A stretch of DNA of 58,626 nt from an uncultured Lachnospiraceae bacterium (GCA_945609985.1 CALYZQ010000003.1:1-58626); one strand, 5' to 3'. Positions 43,174-53,333 are shown, counted from the first letter of the stretch. Notes: a model not told the origin generated them from the letters alone. Translations and numbers: made by a program.

Positions 43174-44419
43174 CTGTAATACGCGCTCCTAACTCTCTTA
43201 AATCTTTACAGATATTTTCATATCCTCTTTCAATAAACCTGCAGCCGCTTACCCTTGTTTCTCCCTGTGCCATAAGTCCCGCAAGCACAAGTGCAGCACC
43301 GCCGCGAAGTTCCTTGGCTTCCACCTGCTTACCGTATAATTTGTGAACACCCTTTATCAGGACATGTCTCTCGTCTAAAACAGTGATGTCCGCCCCCATC
43401 CTATTTAAAGGCTCCACAACCCTGAATCTGTTTTCAAATATCGTCTCCTCAATCAGACAGTTTCCGTCTCCAACGGTGTTTGCCACCAAAACCGCCGACT
43501 GCAAATCCGTAGGAAAGCCCGGATACGGCTCCGTGCACACTTTCTCAAGCAGCATCGGTCTACCCGGGGCCTGAATATAGATACCGCCATCCGTAATGCT
43601 GCAGGAGGTTCCCATCTGTTCTGCCGCATATAATATATCATCCATCTGCCTTACAGGTGCTTCTTCCAAAAACGCTTCCCCGCCTGTGGCAACCGTTGCA
43701 AACAGATAAGTTCCTGCCACAATACGGTCCGCGGGAACCCTGTAATCCGCGCCATGCAGAGCCTTTCCTCCACATACCCAGATTCTCTCGGTTCCTTCAC
43801 CCTCAACAACCGCTCCGCAACATCGTAAATACTCACAGAGGGCAACCACCTCAGGCTCTTTCGCTGCTCCTTCTATTATGGTCTCACCCTCTGCCATAAC
43901 TGCAGCCATAAGGACGTTCTCCGTTGCCCCTACACTGACAAATGGTAATCTGATACAGGCTCCGTGAAGCTTCCTCGCAATACCATGTATTCTTCCGTCT
44001 TCCTCACTAAACTCCACGCCCATCTTTTCAAGCGCTTTCAAATGTAAATCGATGGGACGCTCTCCGATCACACAGCCTCCGGGATATTCCATCACAATCT
44101 CCCCGCATCTGCCAAGCAACGCTCCCAGCAGGCACAAAGAAGAACGCATTCCCTTCACCGCTTCCGCAGGCATCTCACCGCAACAAATTCTTTTGGAATT
44201 TATACGAATACCCTTTTCTTCCCGTCACACAGTACAACCCAGACTCTTGAGCAGGTTCATCATTCCGTAGACATCTGCAATTTTGGGACAATTCCTGATA
44301 AAGGAAGTCTCTTTCGTAAGCAGGGTCGCTGCCAATATCGGCAACGCAGCATTTTTGGAGCCCTGAATACGCACTTTACCCTGTAATGCAACTCCACCGT
44401 GAATAAGAATAGAATCCAT
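43166..44419 (-). pseudogene. murA: UDP-GlcNAc 1-carboxyvinyltransferase MurA, interrupted by one in-frame TGA
   Basis: MurA makes the first committed precursor of peptidoglycan. The reading frame starts at 44419 (MDSILIHGGVALQGKVRIQG, then SKNAALPIL with the conserved Lys-Asn). It is stopped by TGA at 44225-44227 after 64 residues (...LLKSLGCTV). The same frame continues without any shift (REEKGIRINSKRICCGEMPA...) to the normal end at 43166. Total length would be 417, the family norm. The catalytic Cys in YPGGCVIGERPIDLH and the PGFPTDLQS aspartate are intact. Homologues may have Trp here (TGG to TGA is one change). The causes could be a nonsense mutation, readthrough or a sequencing error. 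Without readthrough, a start at 44173 would give an inactive fragment. Confidence 0.88.
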
Positions 44420-44492
44420 GTGACACCTTCCGGTTCAAAAATTAAGGAACTATTCTATTATATGATTCACTGCTTTTTACGTATCTTGTACC

Positions 44493-45656
44493 CTACAATT
44501 CCTTTAACTGTATCCTCTTTGCCACACTGAGCACCAGCCCGATTTCAATGAGCAAAAAGATGACCGAGGAGCCTCCGTAACTGATAAACGGAAGGGAAAT
44601 ACCGGTGTTTGGTATGGTGTTAGTAACTACCGCAATATTCAAAATCGCCTGAATGGCAATATGTCCGATAACTCCCACCACAAGCATGGCACCAAACAAA
44701 TCCGGTGCATTGTTCGCAATAATCATCATTCTCCAGATTAACAGCACAAACATTACGATGATTGCCACCGCACCGAATAATCCCAATTCCTCACAGATGA
44801 TGGAGAAAATCATATCGTTCTGTGCCTCAGGCAGAAAGCTTAATTTCTGCATACTCTGGCCAAGACCTTTTCCCCAGATTCCGCCGCTTCCGATAGCATA
44901 CAATGCCTGAAGGGTCTGAAATCCCTTATCCTGAGCATCACTTTCCGGGTCAAGCCAAGCCAAAATACGTCCGCTTCTGAAGCCTCCGATTAAATCCGTG
45001 GAGGTAATCAGATATATCAAAAGCGCCGCAACCGCTACTACAAACAATGCCAGCACGATAAACTTCTTATAGTCGGGGCTCGCCACAAATACCATGAGTA
45101 CGGAAATACCCATCACGATAATGGCAGAGCTTAGGTTATCCGTAATCAGATAAATCATTCCTGCTATGGGAAGTGGTGCAAGCACCATAAAAATGAATCC
45201 CTTCATGGTCCGGATACTCTTACCCATCTTGCACACCAAAACAGCCAGGAACAAAATCATACACAGCTTCGCCACCTCGGCAGGCTGTATGTTAAAGCCC
45301 GTTCCCGGAATAGCTATCCAGCGTCTTGCCTTGTGGGATTCCACGCCCAAAGGTGACAATACCAGCACAATCAGCACGGCGCTCACAAGGTATCCCAGCA
45401 GTGCGAATTTCTCCCAGAAATGATAGGGAACATTTGCTACCACTATCATTGCTATGAGTCCAAGTACGGATGCTATCGCCTGTCGTTTCAGATAATGTGC
45501 CGCATCACCGAATTCTTCAAACGCCGCATAGGAACTTGCCGAATAAATCATAATCAGTCCGAAGCCCAATAAAAATAATACAATAAACAAAAGGCTGTAA
45601 TCGAAAAAGTATTCGGATTGTTCTTTTCTTCTCTTTGCTCTTTTCGTCGTCGCCAT
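44493..45656 (-). CDS. ftsW: FtsW/SpoVE-type peptidoglycan glycosyltransferase
   Basis: SEDS-family polymerase working with a class B PBP at the septum. The 387 residues begin with a basic stretch (ATTKRAKRRKEQSEYFF) and about ten membrane helices. IPGTGFNIQPAEVAKLCMIL and the large-loop GSGGIWGKGLGQSMQKLSFL followed by PEAQNDMIFSIICEELG are SEDS landmarks. The ATG at 45656 with GAGGAG upstream is preferred over 45674, which overlaps the murD stop. It could equally be the sporulation paralogue SpoVE. Confidence 0.92.
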   Translation of the reverse strand: MATTKRAKRRKEQSEYFFDYSLLFIVLFLLGFGLIMIYSASSYAAFEEFGDAAHYLKRQAIASVLGLIAMIVVANVPYHFWEKFALLGYLVSAVLIVLVLSPLGVESHKARRWIAIPGTGFNIQPAEVAKLCMILFLAVLVCKMGKSIRTMKGFIFMVLAPLPIAGMIYLITDNLSSAIIVMGISVLMVFVASPDYKKFIVLALFVVAVAALLIYLITSTDLIGGFRSGRILAWLDPESDAQDKGFQTLQALYAIGSGGIWGKGLGQSMQKLSFLPEAQNDMIFSIICEELGLFGAVAIIVMFVLLIWRMMIIANNAPDLFGAMLVVGVIGHIAIQAILNIAVVTNTIPNTGISLPFISYGGSSVIFLLIEIGLVLSVAKRIQLKEL

Positions 45657-45674
45657 AATACTCCTCGCAGTCAT

Positions 45675-47042
45675 TTACTCCGGCAATGCCTTTACATAGT
45701 CCTTGAACAGCTTCCCTCTTGTTTCATAATTTGGAAACATTCCCCAGCTTGCGCAGGCGGGAGACAATAAAACCGCATCTCCCGGGTTTGCCAGCTCCGT
45801 ACACAGTGTAAGGCATTCCTCATAAGTATCCGCAAACTTAATATTGGTAAAACCGTGAGCCCTTGCACATTCCGCAATCTTCTCTCTGGTCTGACCGATT
45901 AACACAAGCCACTTTACCTTGCCGTCAAAATTTTCTATCCACTCGTCATATTCATTCTGCTTATCATAACCGCCGCCAATCAGAATGGTGGGCTTACTCA
46001 TGGCTCTGATACCCTGGATTGCCGCATCCGGATTGGTACCCTTGGAGTCATTGTAATAATCCACGCCGCCCTTTGTTGCCACAAATTCAATACGATGCTC
46101 CACAGCCTTAAATACCTTAATCGCGGCAAGAATGGTCTCCATGGGAACTCCCATACCTTCCGCAAGGGCAATGGCAGCCATAACATTCTCCACATTACAC
46201 ATACCCACAAGATTCATGTCTTTATGGATATTAAGAAGCTCCTGCACCCGGCCATTTACACTTTTTACAATCATTTCACCCTGTAAAAAGTAACCGTTTT
46301 CCAGATTTTCCTTGGAGGAGAAAAATACAGGCGTTGCAGGGCATCTGTCAGCGAACTCTCTCGTATATTCATTGTCATAGTTTAAAACACAGATATCTTC
46401 CTTTGTCTGATATGCAGCAATCTGCTCCTTCGCACCTGCATAAGCCTCCATGGTATAATGGCGGTTCAAATGATCCGGTGTTACATTTAAAATGGCAGAT
46501 ACCTTGGGGTGGAAGGTGCGTACAGTCTCCAGCTGGAAGGAACTGATTTCCGCAACAGTCACTGTATCAGACTTGGTCTTTAAAGTCTCAAGGGTATAAG
46601 GATTACCGATATTACCCACCACAAAGACCTTTTCCCCGCCCAGATGAGCCTTCATAATCTCACCAAGCAGTGTGGTGGTGGTAGTCTTACCGTTTGTACC
46701 CGTTATGGCAGCCACGCATCCCTGCTCTGCCAGATATCCAAGCTCAATCTCTCCCAAAATAGGCAGACCTTTATCTCTCATGCGGTTCACCAGGGGAATG
46801 TCCGTAGGCACACCGGGACTAAGCACCAGCGCTGTTATGCTCTCCTCCACGCCTGCGGGAAGCGCCCCTGCGATGCACACAGCCCTGCTTCCCTTAGGAA
46901 GCTTCGCTTTCATATCCTCTGTAGTGAGGGTTTCACTGCTGTCATACAGCACAATATCCACATCGTAATTCTCCAATAAAGTAACAGCTCCTATTCCACT
47001 GATTCCGGAACCGATTACCAAGCACTTCTGTCCCTCTAACAT
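45675..47042 (-). CDS. murD: UDP-MurNAc-alanine:D-glutamate ligase MurD
   Basis: MurD adds D-glutamate to UDP-MurNAc-Ala. The 455 residues have a Rossmann N-domain (CLVIGSGISGIGAVTLL) and the Mur-ligase P-loop ITGTNGKTTTTTLLGEIMKA. A C-domain follows with DYYNDSKGTNPDAAIQGI and LLSPACASWGMFPNYETRG. It lies 13 bases after mraY and directly before ftsW. Confidence 0.97.
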   Translation of the reverse strand: MLEGQKCLVIGSGISGIGAVTLLENYDVDIVLYDSSETLTTEDMKAKLPKGSRAVCIAGALPAGVEESITALVLSPGVPTDIPLVNRMRDKGLPILGEIELGYLAEQGCVAAITGTNGKTTTTTLLGEIMKAHLGGEKVFVVGNIGNPYTLETLKTKSDTVTVAEISSFQLETVRTFHPKVSAILNVTPDHLNRHYTMEAYAGAKEQIAAYQTKEDICVLNYDNEYTREFADRCPATPVFFSSKENLENGYFLQGEMIVKSVNGRVQELLNIHKDMNLVGMCNVENVMAAIALAEGMGVPMETILAAIKVFKAVEHRIEFVATKGGVDYYNDSKGTNPDAAIQGIRAMSKPTILIGGGYDKQNEYDEWIENFDGKVKWLVLIGQTREKIAECARAHGFTNIKFADTYEECLTLCTELANPGDAVLLSPACASWGMFPNYETRGKLFKDYVKALPE

Positions 47043-47055
47043 CTGTATCCTCCTA

Positions 47056-48012
47056 TCAATATCCCTTTAAGCCTATCAGGCACATAATGGCCGTGATAAT
47101 GCTGAAAATCGCAACTACTTTCGTCTCTGAAAAACCGCACAGTTCAAAATGATGATGAAGCGGTGCCATGCGAAACAATCTCTTTCCACCGCTTAACTTA
47201 TAATACCCTACCTGTATAATTACGGAAAGCACCTCCGCCAGATAAATAATCCCCACTATGGCAATAAACAGGGGAATCTCCATCATATAGCCGCATGCCG
47301 CCACAAAACCGCCCAAAGCCAGGGAGCCTGTGTCCCCCATAAACACACTGGCAGGATGCACATTAAATAGTAAAAATCCCATAAGTGCACCTACCACGGC
47401 ACAGGTAATCGGCTCCAGCCCACTGTTTGTACCAATGGCCAACACCGAAAAAAACACTGCCACAATCACGGTGACACTTCCCGCCAGACCATCCAGTCCA
47501 TCGGTAAAATTCACACCGTTGACCGTGCCCAGCACCAGAACAAATAAAATAGGAATACTCCACATTCCAAAATCTATGTACTGCCCATGCATAAAGGGTA
47601 CGCGCATCTTTAAGGTAACGTCCGTAAAATGCAACAGATAATAGGTAAACACACCGGTCACCGCAAATTGCCCGAACATCTTTTGTGCGGGTGAAAGCCC
47701 CTCAGGGCTTCTGCAAACGACTTTGATATAATCATCCAAAAATCCGATGAGTCCAAAACCAAAGGTCATAAACAATACCGGTACAATCTTAGGATAATCT
47801 CCCACAAAAATCAAGCTTGTAATTACTACGGCAGCCACTATAAGGACACCTCCCATAGTGGGCGTACCGGTCTTTTGCAGATGTGTCTTGGGTCCCTCCT
47901 GTCTTACCGTCTGTCTGCATCTTAACCGCTTTAGAAAGGGAATGACCACCGGACCAAGCAAAGCGCTAAGCAAAAAGGCAATCGCCACCGACATCACACA
48001 TGCATTACTCAT
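47056..48012 (-). CDS. mraY: Phospho-MurNAc-pentapeptide transferase MraY
   Basis: MraY makes lipid I at the membrane. The 318 residues hold about ten helices. PKTHLQKTGTPTMGGVLIVA, GFLDDYIKVVCRSPEGLSPA, NGVNFTDGLDGLAGS and FMGDTGSLALGG carry the conserved Asp residues, and MAPLHHHFELCGFSETKVV is the HHH motif. It overlaps the spoVD-like gene by 8 bases. Confidence 0.98.
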   Translation of the reverse strand: MSNACVMSVAIAFLLSALLGPVVIPFLKRLRCRQTVRQEGPKTHLQKTGTPTMGGVLIVAAVVITSLIFVGDYPKIVPVLFMTFGFGLIGFLDDYIKVVCRSPEGLSPAQKMFGQFAVTGVFTYYLLHFTDVTLKMRVPFMHGQYIDFGMWSIPILFVLVLGTVNGVNFTDGLDGLAGSVTVIVAVFFSVLAIGTNSGLEPITCAVVGALMGFLLFNVHPASVFMGDTGSLALGGFVAACGYMMEIPLFIAIVGIIYLAEVLSVIIQVGYYKLSGGKRLFRMAPLHHHFELCGFSETKVVAIFSIITAIMCLIGLKGY

Positions 48013-49765
48013 ATTGATTATACTCCTTTATTCCCAAATACGGAAGAATATTTTCAAAAAGCTGACGAACAATGGGCGCAGCTATCTGTCCTCCGTAGTA
48101 AACGCCTTTCGGATGGTTGATAATGGCAATGGCAATCACCTGCGGGTCATCCGCCGGCGCAAAGCCTACAAAGGAGGCAATATAGCGTCCCGTACCTCTT
48201 GGAAGGGTCTGGCTGGTGGCAGTCTTACCGCCTACTCTGAAGCCCTCCACCTTGCCGTTGATACCGCCGCCCTCCGATACCACCATCTCCAATATACTCC
48301 GCATGGTAGCGGATGTTTCCTCCGATACGATTCCCTCCGTCACCGGATAGTTAAACTTCTGTATATTTCCCGCCTCATCCACGGTCTGCACTCCAAAATG
48401 CGGTGTAATGCGGTTACCGCCGTTTACAATAGAGGATGCCGTCGTAAGTAGCTGCATGGGTGTAATCTGAAAGGACTGTCCGAAGGATACCGTGGCAAGC
48501 TCCACATTTCCCATGTCTTCCTTTTTGTGCATAATGGTTCCGGCTTCACCGGGAAGGTCAATACCTGTTTTTGTCTTTAATCCAAACTGTTCAAAATACT
48601 TGTAATAATTATCCACACCAAGGCGCAGTCCCACCGTGATAAACACCGGGTTGCAGGAGTTCATGGTAGCATGCACAAAATCTTCAGCGCCGTGTCCTCC
48701 CACCTTATGACAACGGATTTTTCTGTCATCCACAACAATATATCCCGGGCAGCTGAAATTGTGATTCGGTGCAACCACACCCTCCTCAAGTCCTGCCGCA
48801 GCCGTAATAATCTTAAAGGTGGAACCCGGTTCATAGGTATCATTGATACAGCCGTTTCTCCACACTCTGTTTAAGGCGTCCTGCTTGGCCTCTGCCGAAA
48901 GGGTGGTGACATCCAATTCCATGGCATCCGCATACCAATCCGGTATTTCATATGGATTGTTCAAATCAAACTCCGGCACATTCACCATGGCATACACTTC
49001 ACCGTCCTTGGGATTCATAACGATTATGGACACACCCTCCGCCTCCTTGGTCGCCATTGCCTGTTTGGCAAGCTGCGTGGCATAGGTCTGGATATTCCTG
49101 TCAAGGCTTATGTACAAGTCATTTCCCGCAACCGGTTCTTTGCGTCTTTCTCCCGCTTCATCCACCTCAATACCCTTGGCATCGGTAACGGTAAGAATCT
49201 GTCCCGGCTCCCCTTTCAGATACTCCTCATAGACAACCTCCAGCCCGATAATTCCTTGATTGTCGCCGCCGGTAAATCCTAAGACCTTACTGGCAAGCTC
49301 TCCATAGGGGTAATAGCGCTTATAGTCCTCATCCACCTTCACGCCGGGCAAATCATATTCCCTGATTTTGTCTCCCACCGCTTTTTCCACATTACTTTTT
49401 ATGCGCTCCATGGAGGAATATTTTTCCACACGCTTCCGCACATATTCTTCCGACAAATCAAGCTCCTTACACAAAACCTGAATAACCTGTTCCCTATCCT
49501 CCATTTGATTATAGATGACGGATATGGTACAAACTGTTTTGTTATCCGCAAGCACCGTACCGTTCCTGTCAAGGATTCTTCCGCGCGCCGCCTTGATACT
49601 TCTCTCCCTCTCATGAAGAGCCGTCGCAAGTTCCGCATAGTGGTCTGCACGCCATACCATCAGATAGATAAGCCTTCCAAGCAGAAACAAAAAGAGAAAG
49701 CTAAGCAGGAAAAACAGCGTGATAATCTTCTTCCTGTGAAAAATCTTATTATTACTTGTGAGCAT
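48005..49765 (-). CDS. spoVD: Class B penicillin-binding protein, SpoVD-like
   Basis: A transpeptidase of the PBP2/FtsI/SpoVD group. One N-terminal membrane helix (IITLFFLLSFLFLFLLGRLI) is followed by a dimerisation domain (GRILDRNGTVLADN) and a transpeptidase domain. The active Ser is in YEPGSTFKIITAAA and SxN is MNSCNPVF. The KTG box reads GGKTATSQT, so the Gly is Ala. No PASTA repeats are present. I start at ATG 49765 with GAGGT five bases upstream. That site lies in a strong hairpin (49770-49818). Position directly before mraY and the second-PBP arrangement suggest SpoVD. Confidence 0.88.
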   Translation of the reverse strand: MLTSNNKIFHRKKIITLFFLLSFLFLFLLGRLIYLMVWRADHYAELATALHERERSIKAARGRILDRNGTVLADNKTVCTISVIYNQMEDREQVIQVLCKELDLSEEYVRKRVEKYSSMERIKSNVEKAVGDKIREYDLPGVKVDEDYKRYYPYGELASKVLGFTGGDNQGIIGLEVVYEEYLKGEPGQILTVTDAKGIEVDEAGERRKEPVAGNDLYISLDRNIQTYATQLAKQAMATKEAEGVSIIVMNPKDGEVYAMVNVPEFDLNNPYEIPDWYADAMELDVTTLSAEAKQDALNRVWRNGCINDTYEPGSTFKIITAAAGLEEGVVAPNHNFSCPGYIVVDDRKIRCHKVGGHGAEDFVHATMNSCNPVFITVGLRLGVDNYYKYFEQFGLKTKTGIDLPGEAGTIMHKKEDMGNVELATVSFGQSFQITPMQLLTTASSIVNGGNRITPHFGVQTVDEAGNIQKFNYPVTEGIVSEETSATMRSILEMVVSEGGGINGKVEGFRVGGKTATSQTLPRGTGRYIASFVGFAPADDPQVIAIAIINHPKGVYYGGQIAAPIVRQLFENILPYLGIKEYNQYE

Positions 49766-49769
49766 AGAA

Positions 49770-49818
49770 AACCTCATAAAAAGGGTTTATTAATCTGTAT
49801 TCCCGTTTTTATGAGGTT
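49770..49818 (-). promoter_or_regulatory. Hairpin that contains the spoVD ribosome binding site
   Basis: AACCTCATAAAAA (49770-49782) pairs perfectly with TTTTTATGAGGTT (49806-49818), and GGG/CCC extends the stem with a one-base bulge. On the minus-strand RNA the GAGGT before the ATG at 49765 is in the 3' arm, so it should be masked when the hairpin forms. Confidence 0.75.
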
Positions 49819-49834
49819 ATTCATTTATCCTTTG

Positions 49835-51880
49835 TTATTCGGTTTGAGAATCCTGTGTGCCGCCTTCATCGGCTTGTGAATCCTCCTGTTGTACCCCTTC
49901 TGTATTATCTTCCTTTGTAGGCGCACCGTATTGCAGGGTATTTTCCAACTTTCTTGCCTCCAGTTCTAAAACCTCTGCCTCACTGAGTGACTCTGTCATG
50001 TAGATATTCAGATAAGGGAGCACCTCTGTTAAGACATTGCGCACGATACCTGTAGCAAATTTGGCATCATCCTGCTCCTCGACATTCGCTCTGTCAACCA
50101 CCACATAAATAGCTATCTGCGGGTCATCCGCAGGTGCATGTCCGATAAAAGATACTACAAACTCTTCATTTCCTCGAGGCAGTGTCTCCGCAGTACCGGT
50201 TTTACCACCGATTGCATAACCTGCCGGTCTTGCCGTCTTTCCGGTACCATCATCTACTACCGCACGGCAGAAGGTGCGTATCCATTCTGATGTGGATGCG
50301 GAAACAGTCTGTTTTAACACTCTCGGTTCAATATTCTCCACGGTAGCTCCGCTTGCATTGGTGATTTTATCTACCATATGAGGTTCATAATAATATCCGC
50401 CGTTAATCAGAGAACAGTAACCGCTAATCACCTGAATCATGGTTGTGTTAAAGTTCTGACCAAAGGAGTTGGTGGCCAAATCCGCAGCCTTCATGGACTC
50501 AAGCGGGAACAACAATGTATCTGTCCTTGCCTCTCCTGCAAGGTCTATATTGGTTTTTAAGCCAAAGTTAAAGATTTCCTGGAACTCACAGAAGGTTTCC
50601 TTTCCCGTCGCCTGTGCGATTTTCATCATGGCAACGTTACAGGAGGTTGCCACTGCCTGACGCAGGGTAATCACACCGTCTCCCCACTTATTATGACATG
50701 CGATATCATGTCCGCCCACCTCTAAAGAGCCAGTACACTCAAAGGTCATGCCCAAAGGGATGGAGCCCGTCTCCAGTGCCGTAGCCACCGTAAAAGGCTT
50801 TACCGTTGAACCCGGCTCATAGGTATTGGAAATGCAATAATTCTTCCATAGATTGTTCAGGTTAAGCAAAATCTGCTCATCCGTCAAACCGTTTAATACC
50901 GCCTCATTGATAATGGTATCCGTCTTCTTATACTCATAATATCCGGCAGCATTTGTCACCTGCTCGATTAAATTAGAACCCAGCAGTGCATTGGTATTTC
51001 TGGTATCGTTCAAATCAAAGAAGGGATAGCTTGCCATGGCAAGAATATTTCCGGTATCCACCTCCATAACAATACAGCCGATATTCTCTGCGCCATTTCC
51101 CTCATAAAAGTTGTTCTTATATTTTTCATTAAACTGCAGAAGGTATTTTTCTACAATCTTTTGAATATTCATGTCAATGGTACTGTGTATGGTATTACCG
51201 TCCACTGCCGCCTTGATGGTTCGCTCCAGTGCAAGGTCATCATTCAGATAACCATACTCCCTGCCCGGGGTACCGTTTAAATAATCGTTATAATACTCCT
51301 CCAGACCATACTGTCCCGTATTGTCCGCTCTGGCAAAGCCGATGACATCCGCTGCCAGACTTCCGCCGGGATACACACGCTTATACTCCTCTTCAAACCA
51401 CACACCGCGGATATTACTATCCTCCTGCTGAGCCTGCTTGAAGCCGCTGATTTCCTCATAGGAAAGGCGCTTTAGGGGAACATACCAGGAAGATTTGGGA
51501 TGCGTCACCACATATTCCCTGATAGCTGTCATATCCAATGCCGGAAAGTACTCGGAAAGTGCGCTCAGAGTGGGCTCCAGATAAGCATCCTTATCCTGCA
51601 TAACTGCCGCATCAATTACCAGATTGTACACCTTCTGACTGGTGGCAAGCTTGTTGCCCTTGGCATCCACAATATCGCCTCTTCTGAAGGGTATTGCAGA
51701 AGAATCATATCTTTGCTGGGACAATACCTGCTTCTGATAATTCGTCCCCTTCTCCTTTACCAGATATCCCAGTCTGACTCCCAATCCGGCAAAAGCCAGC
51801 AGTACAAACACAAAAAGTACCACCAGCTTCTTTTGCATCTTTATTGTAAATTTTTTAACATTGCCGTTTTGCTCTTTCAA
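49835..51880 (-). CDS. ftsI: Class B penicillin-binding protein, FtsI/PBP2B-like
   Basis: Septal transpeptidase. The 681 residues have a membrane helix (LVVLFVFVLLAFAGLGVRLGY), a dimerisation domain (RGDIVDAKGNKLATS) and the transpeptidase domain. The active Ser is in YEPGSTVKPFTVATALE, SxN in ATSCNVAMMK and KTG in IGGKTGTAETLP. An acidic, Gln/Glu-rich tail (about the last 35 residues) replaces PASTA repeats. The start is TTG, overlapping the ftsL stop as TTGA, so translation is probably coupled. Confidence 0.92.
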   Translation of the reverse strand: MKEQNGNVKKFTIKMQKKLVVLFVFVLLAFAGLGVRLGYLVKEKGTNYQKQVLSQQRYDSSAIPFRRGDIVDAKGNKLATSQKVYNLVIDAAVMQDKDAYLEPTLSALSEYFPALDMTAIREYVVTHPKSSWYVPLKRLSYEEISGFKQAQQEDSNIRGVWFEEEYKRVYPGGSLAADVIGFARADNTGQYGLEEYYNDYLNGTPGREYGYLNDDLALERTIKAAVDGNTIHSTIDMNIQKIVEKYLLQFNEKYKNNFYEGNGAENIGCIVMEVDTGNILAMASYPFFDLNDTRNTNALLGSNLIEQVTNAAGYYEYKKTDTIINEAVLNGLTDEQILLNLNNLWKNYCISNTYEPGSTVKPFTVATALETGSIPLGMTFECTGSLEVGGHDIACHNKWGDGVITLRQAVATSCNVAMMKIAQATGKETFCEFQEIFNFGLKTNIDLAGEARTDTLLFPLESMKAADLATNSFGQNFNTTMIQVISGYCSLINGGYYYEPHMVDKITNASGATVENIEPRVLKQTVSASTSEWIRTFCRAVVDDGTGKTARPAGYAIGGKTGTAETLPRGNEEFVVSFIGHAPADDPQIAIYVVVDRANVEEQDDAKFATGIVRNVLTEVLPYLNIYMTESLSEAEVLELEARKLENTLQYGAPTKEDNTEGVQQEDSQADEGGTQDSQTE

Positions 51881-52347
51881 TCCTCTACAACCTTTCGCAT
51901 ATAATCATTGCCTGCATTTGTATAAGTGATAATCTGACCCTCGGCAGCATAGGTCATGCCCAGCTCACCGATTGCGATTCTCTTTATCTCTTCCAAATCT
52001 ACGCTGTTTATAATCCGGTTGTATTCCTCGTCATTTGCAACACGCATGGTATTTAACTGACTCTCCACACGGGTTATCTGCTCCATCTTATTGGTAAGCT
52101 GCGCCTGAAGCTGGATATAATTAATCAGTATCAGACCTGCCGCACAAAGCGCTGTCACCAAAAACAATACATAGCCCAGGCTCATATGATGTGCCTTGTC
52201 TCTGTTCTTTCTGGTCTCATGGCTTAAGTGCTTTACCGGAGCCTCCTCCAGCTGTCTGCGTACATCAAGCTTGCGTACGGTATTACCGTAAACATAAGTG
52301 TCTATTCTGTTTGTAGGTGTCACATTTCTCTTCCTTGCTTGTGCCAT
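51877..52347 (-). CDS. ftsL: FtsL-like septum protein
   Basis: The 156 residues have a long basic cytoplasmic start, one membrane helix (LGYVLFLVTALCAAGLILI) and a coiled coil (LQAQLTNKMEQITRVESQLN). They end with EEIKRIAIGELGMTYAAEGQ, the usual FtsL/FtsB-type tail. Sequence conservation in this family is low, so the call leans on topology and on position between rsmH and the first PBP gene. Confidence 0.88.
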   Translation of the reverse strand: MAQARKRNVTPTNRIDTYVYGNTVRKLDVRRQLEEAPVKHLSHETRKNRDKAHHMSLGYVLFLVTALCAAGLILINYIQLQAQLTNKMEQITRVESQLNTMRVANDEEYNRIINSVDLEEIKRIAIGELGMTYAAEGQIITYTNAGNDYMRKVVED

Positions 52348-52403
52348 AAATCATCGCCTACTTTCTGTTACCTGTTTTTGCGTTCCATCGCTTCTTAAAA
52401 TCC

Positions 52404-53333
52404 TTAAGCCCTCTCAAACACTCTTAGCTTTGCGCTCTTGGAGCGACTATTCTCCGAAAGTTCCTTTTCTCCCGGAAGAATGGGCTTTCTTGTTATTACC
52501 TTTCCCTTGCTTGCCTTGCCGCACACACATACCGGAAACTCCGGAGGGCAGGTGCAGGGATTTTCATTTGCTTTAAACTGTGTCTTTACGATTCTGTCCT
52601 CCAAGGAATGAAATGTGATAATACACAACCTTCCGCCGGGATTTAACAAATCAATAAAGTCATCCAATGAATTTTTAAGGACCTCCAGCTCCCTGTTGCA
52701 GGCAATGCGGATCGCCTGAAAGGTCTGTTTGGAGGGATGTCCGTTCTGTCTCATCTTTGCCGGGATTGCCGCCTTGATGACCTCATTTAATTCAAAGGTG
52801 GTCTCTATGGGCTTTTCCTGTCTCGCTCTCACAATATGCTTTGCAATGTTCTTTGCGAAGTTGTCTTCTCCGTAATCTCTGATAATGTGGAACAGCTCTG
52901 TCTCTGAATATGTATTTACGATATCTCTTGCCGTAAGAGACTGTCTTGTATCCATCCGCATATCAAGGGGTGCATCAAAACGGTAGGAAAATCCTCTCTC
53001 ACCGGTATCCAGCTGATAAGAGGATACCCCAAGGTCAAGGACGATACCGTCCACGCCGGTAATTCCCATTTCTGCAAGCGCCGCTTTTGCATTGCAGTAA
53101 TTGTTTCTGATTATGGTAACCTTATCGCCGTATACACTAAGTCTCTCACCTGCTGCAGCGATGGCAGCATCATCCTGGTCGATTCCGTAAAAATGTCCTG
53201 TTGTCAAATGACTGCACACATGAAAGGCATGTCCTCCGCCACCAAGAGTACCATCCACATAAATACCGTCCGGACGCACGTTTAACGCTTCGATTGTCTC
53301 ATTCAGCATCACTGAATAATGATTAAATTCCAT
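52404..53333 (-). CDS. rsmH: 16S rRNA m4C1402 methyltransferase RsmH (MraW)
   Basis: RsmH methylates N4 of C1402 in 16S rRNA. The 309 residues begin [20 protein letters not shown] and show the SAM-binding [33 protein letters not shown] and [17 protein letters not shown] follow, and a Cys-containing insertion ([15 protein letters not shown]) lies near the C-terminus. GGAGG lies upstream of the start. It is second in the mraZ operon. Confidence 0.98.
   Translation of the reverse strand: MEFNHYSVMLNETIEALNVRPDGIYVDGTLGGGGHAFHVCSHLTTGHFYGIDQDDAAIAAAGERLSVYGDKVTIIRNNYCNAKAALAEMGITGVDGIVLDLGVSSYQLDTGERGFSYRFDAPLDMRMDTRQSLTARDIVNTYSETELFHIIRDYGEDNFAKNIAKHIVRARQEKPIETTFELNEVIKAAIPAKMRQNGHPSKQTFQAIRIACNRELEVLKNSLDDFIDLLNPGGRLCIITFHSLEDRIVKTQFKANENPCTCPPEFPVCVCGKASKGKVITRKPILPGEKELSENSRSKSAKLRVFERA

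Noticed and set aside
44225..44227. TGA in murA as a reassigned codon or selenocysteine
   Set aside because: dprA, spoIIP and nifU use TGA as their normal stop, so there is no genome-wide reassignment. The position is not catalytic and I saw no SECIS-like hairpin directly after it.
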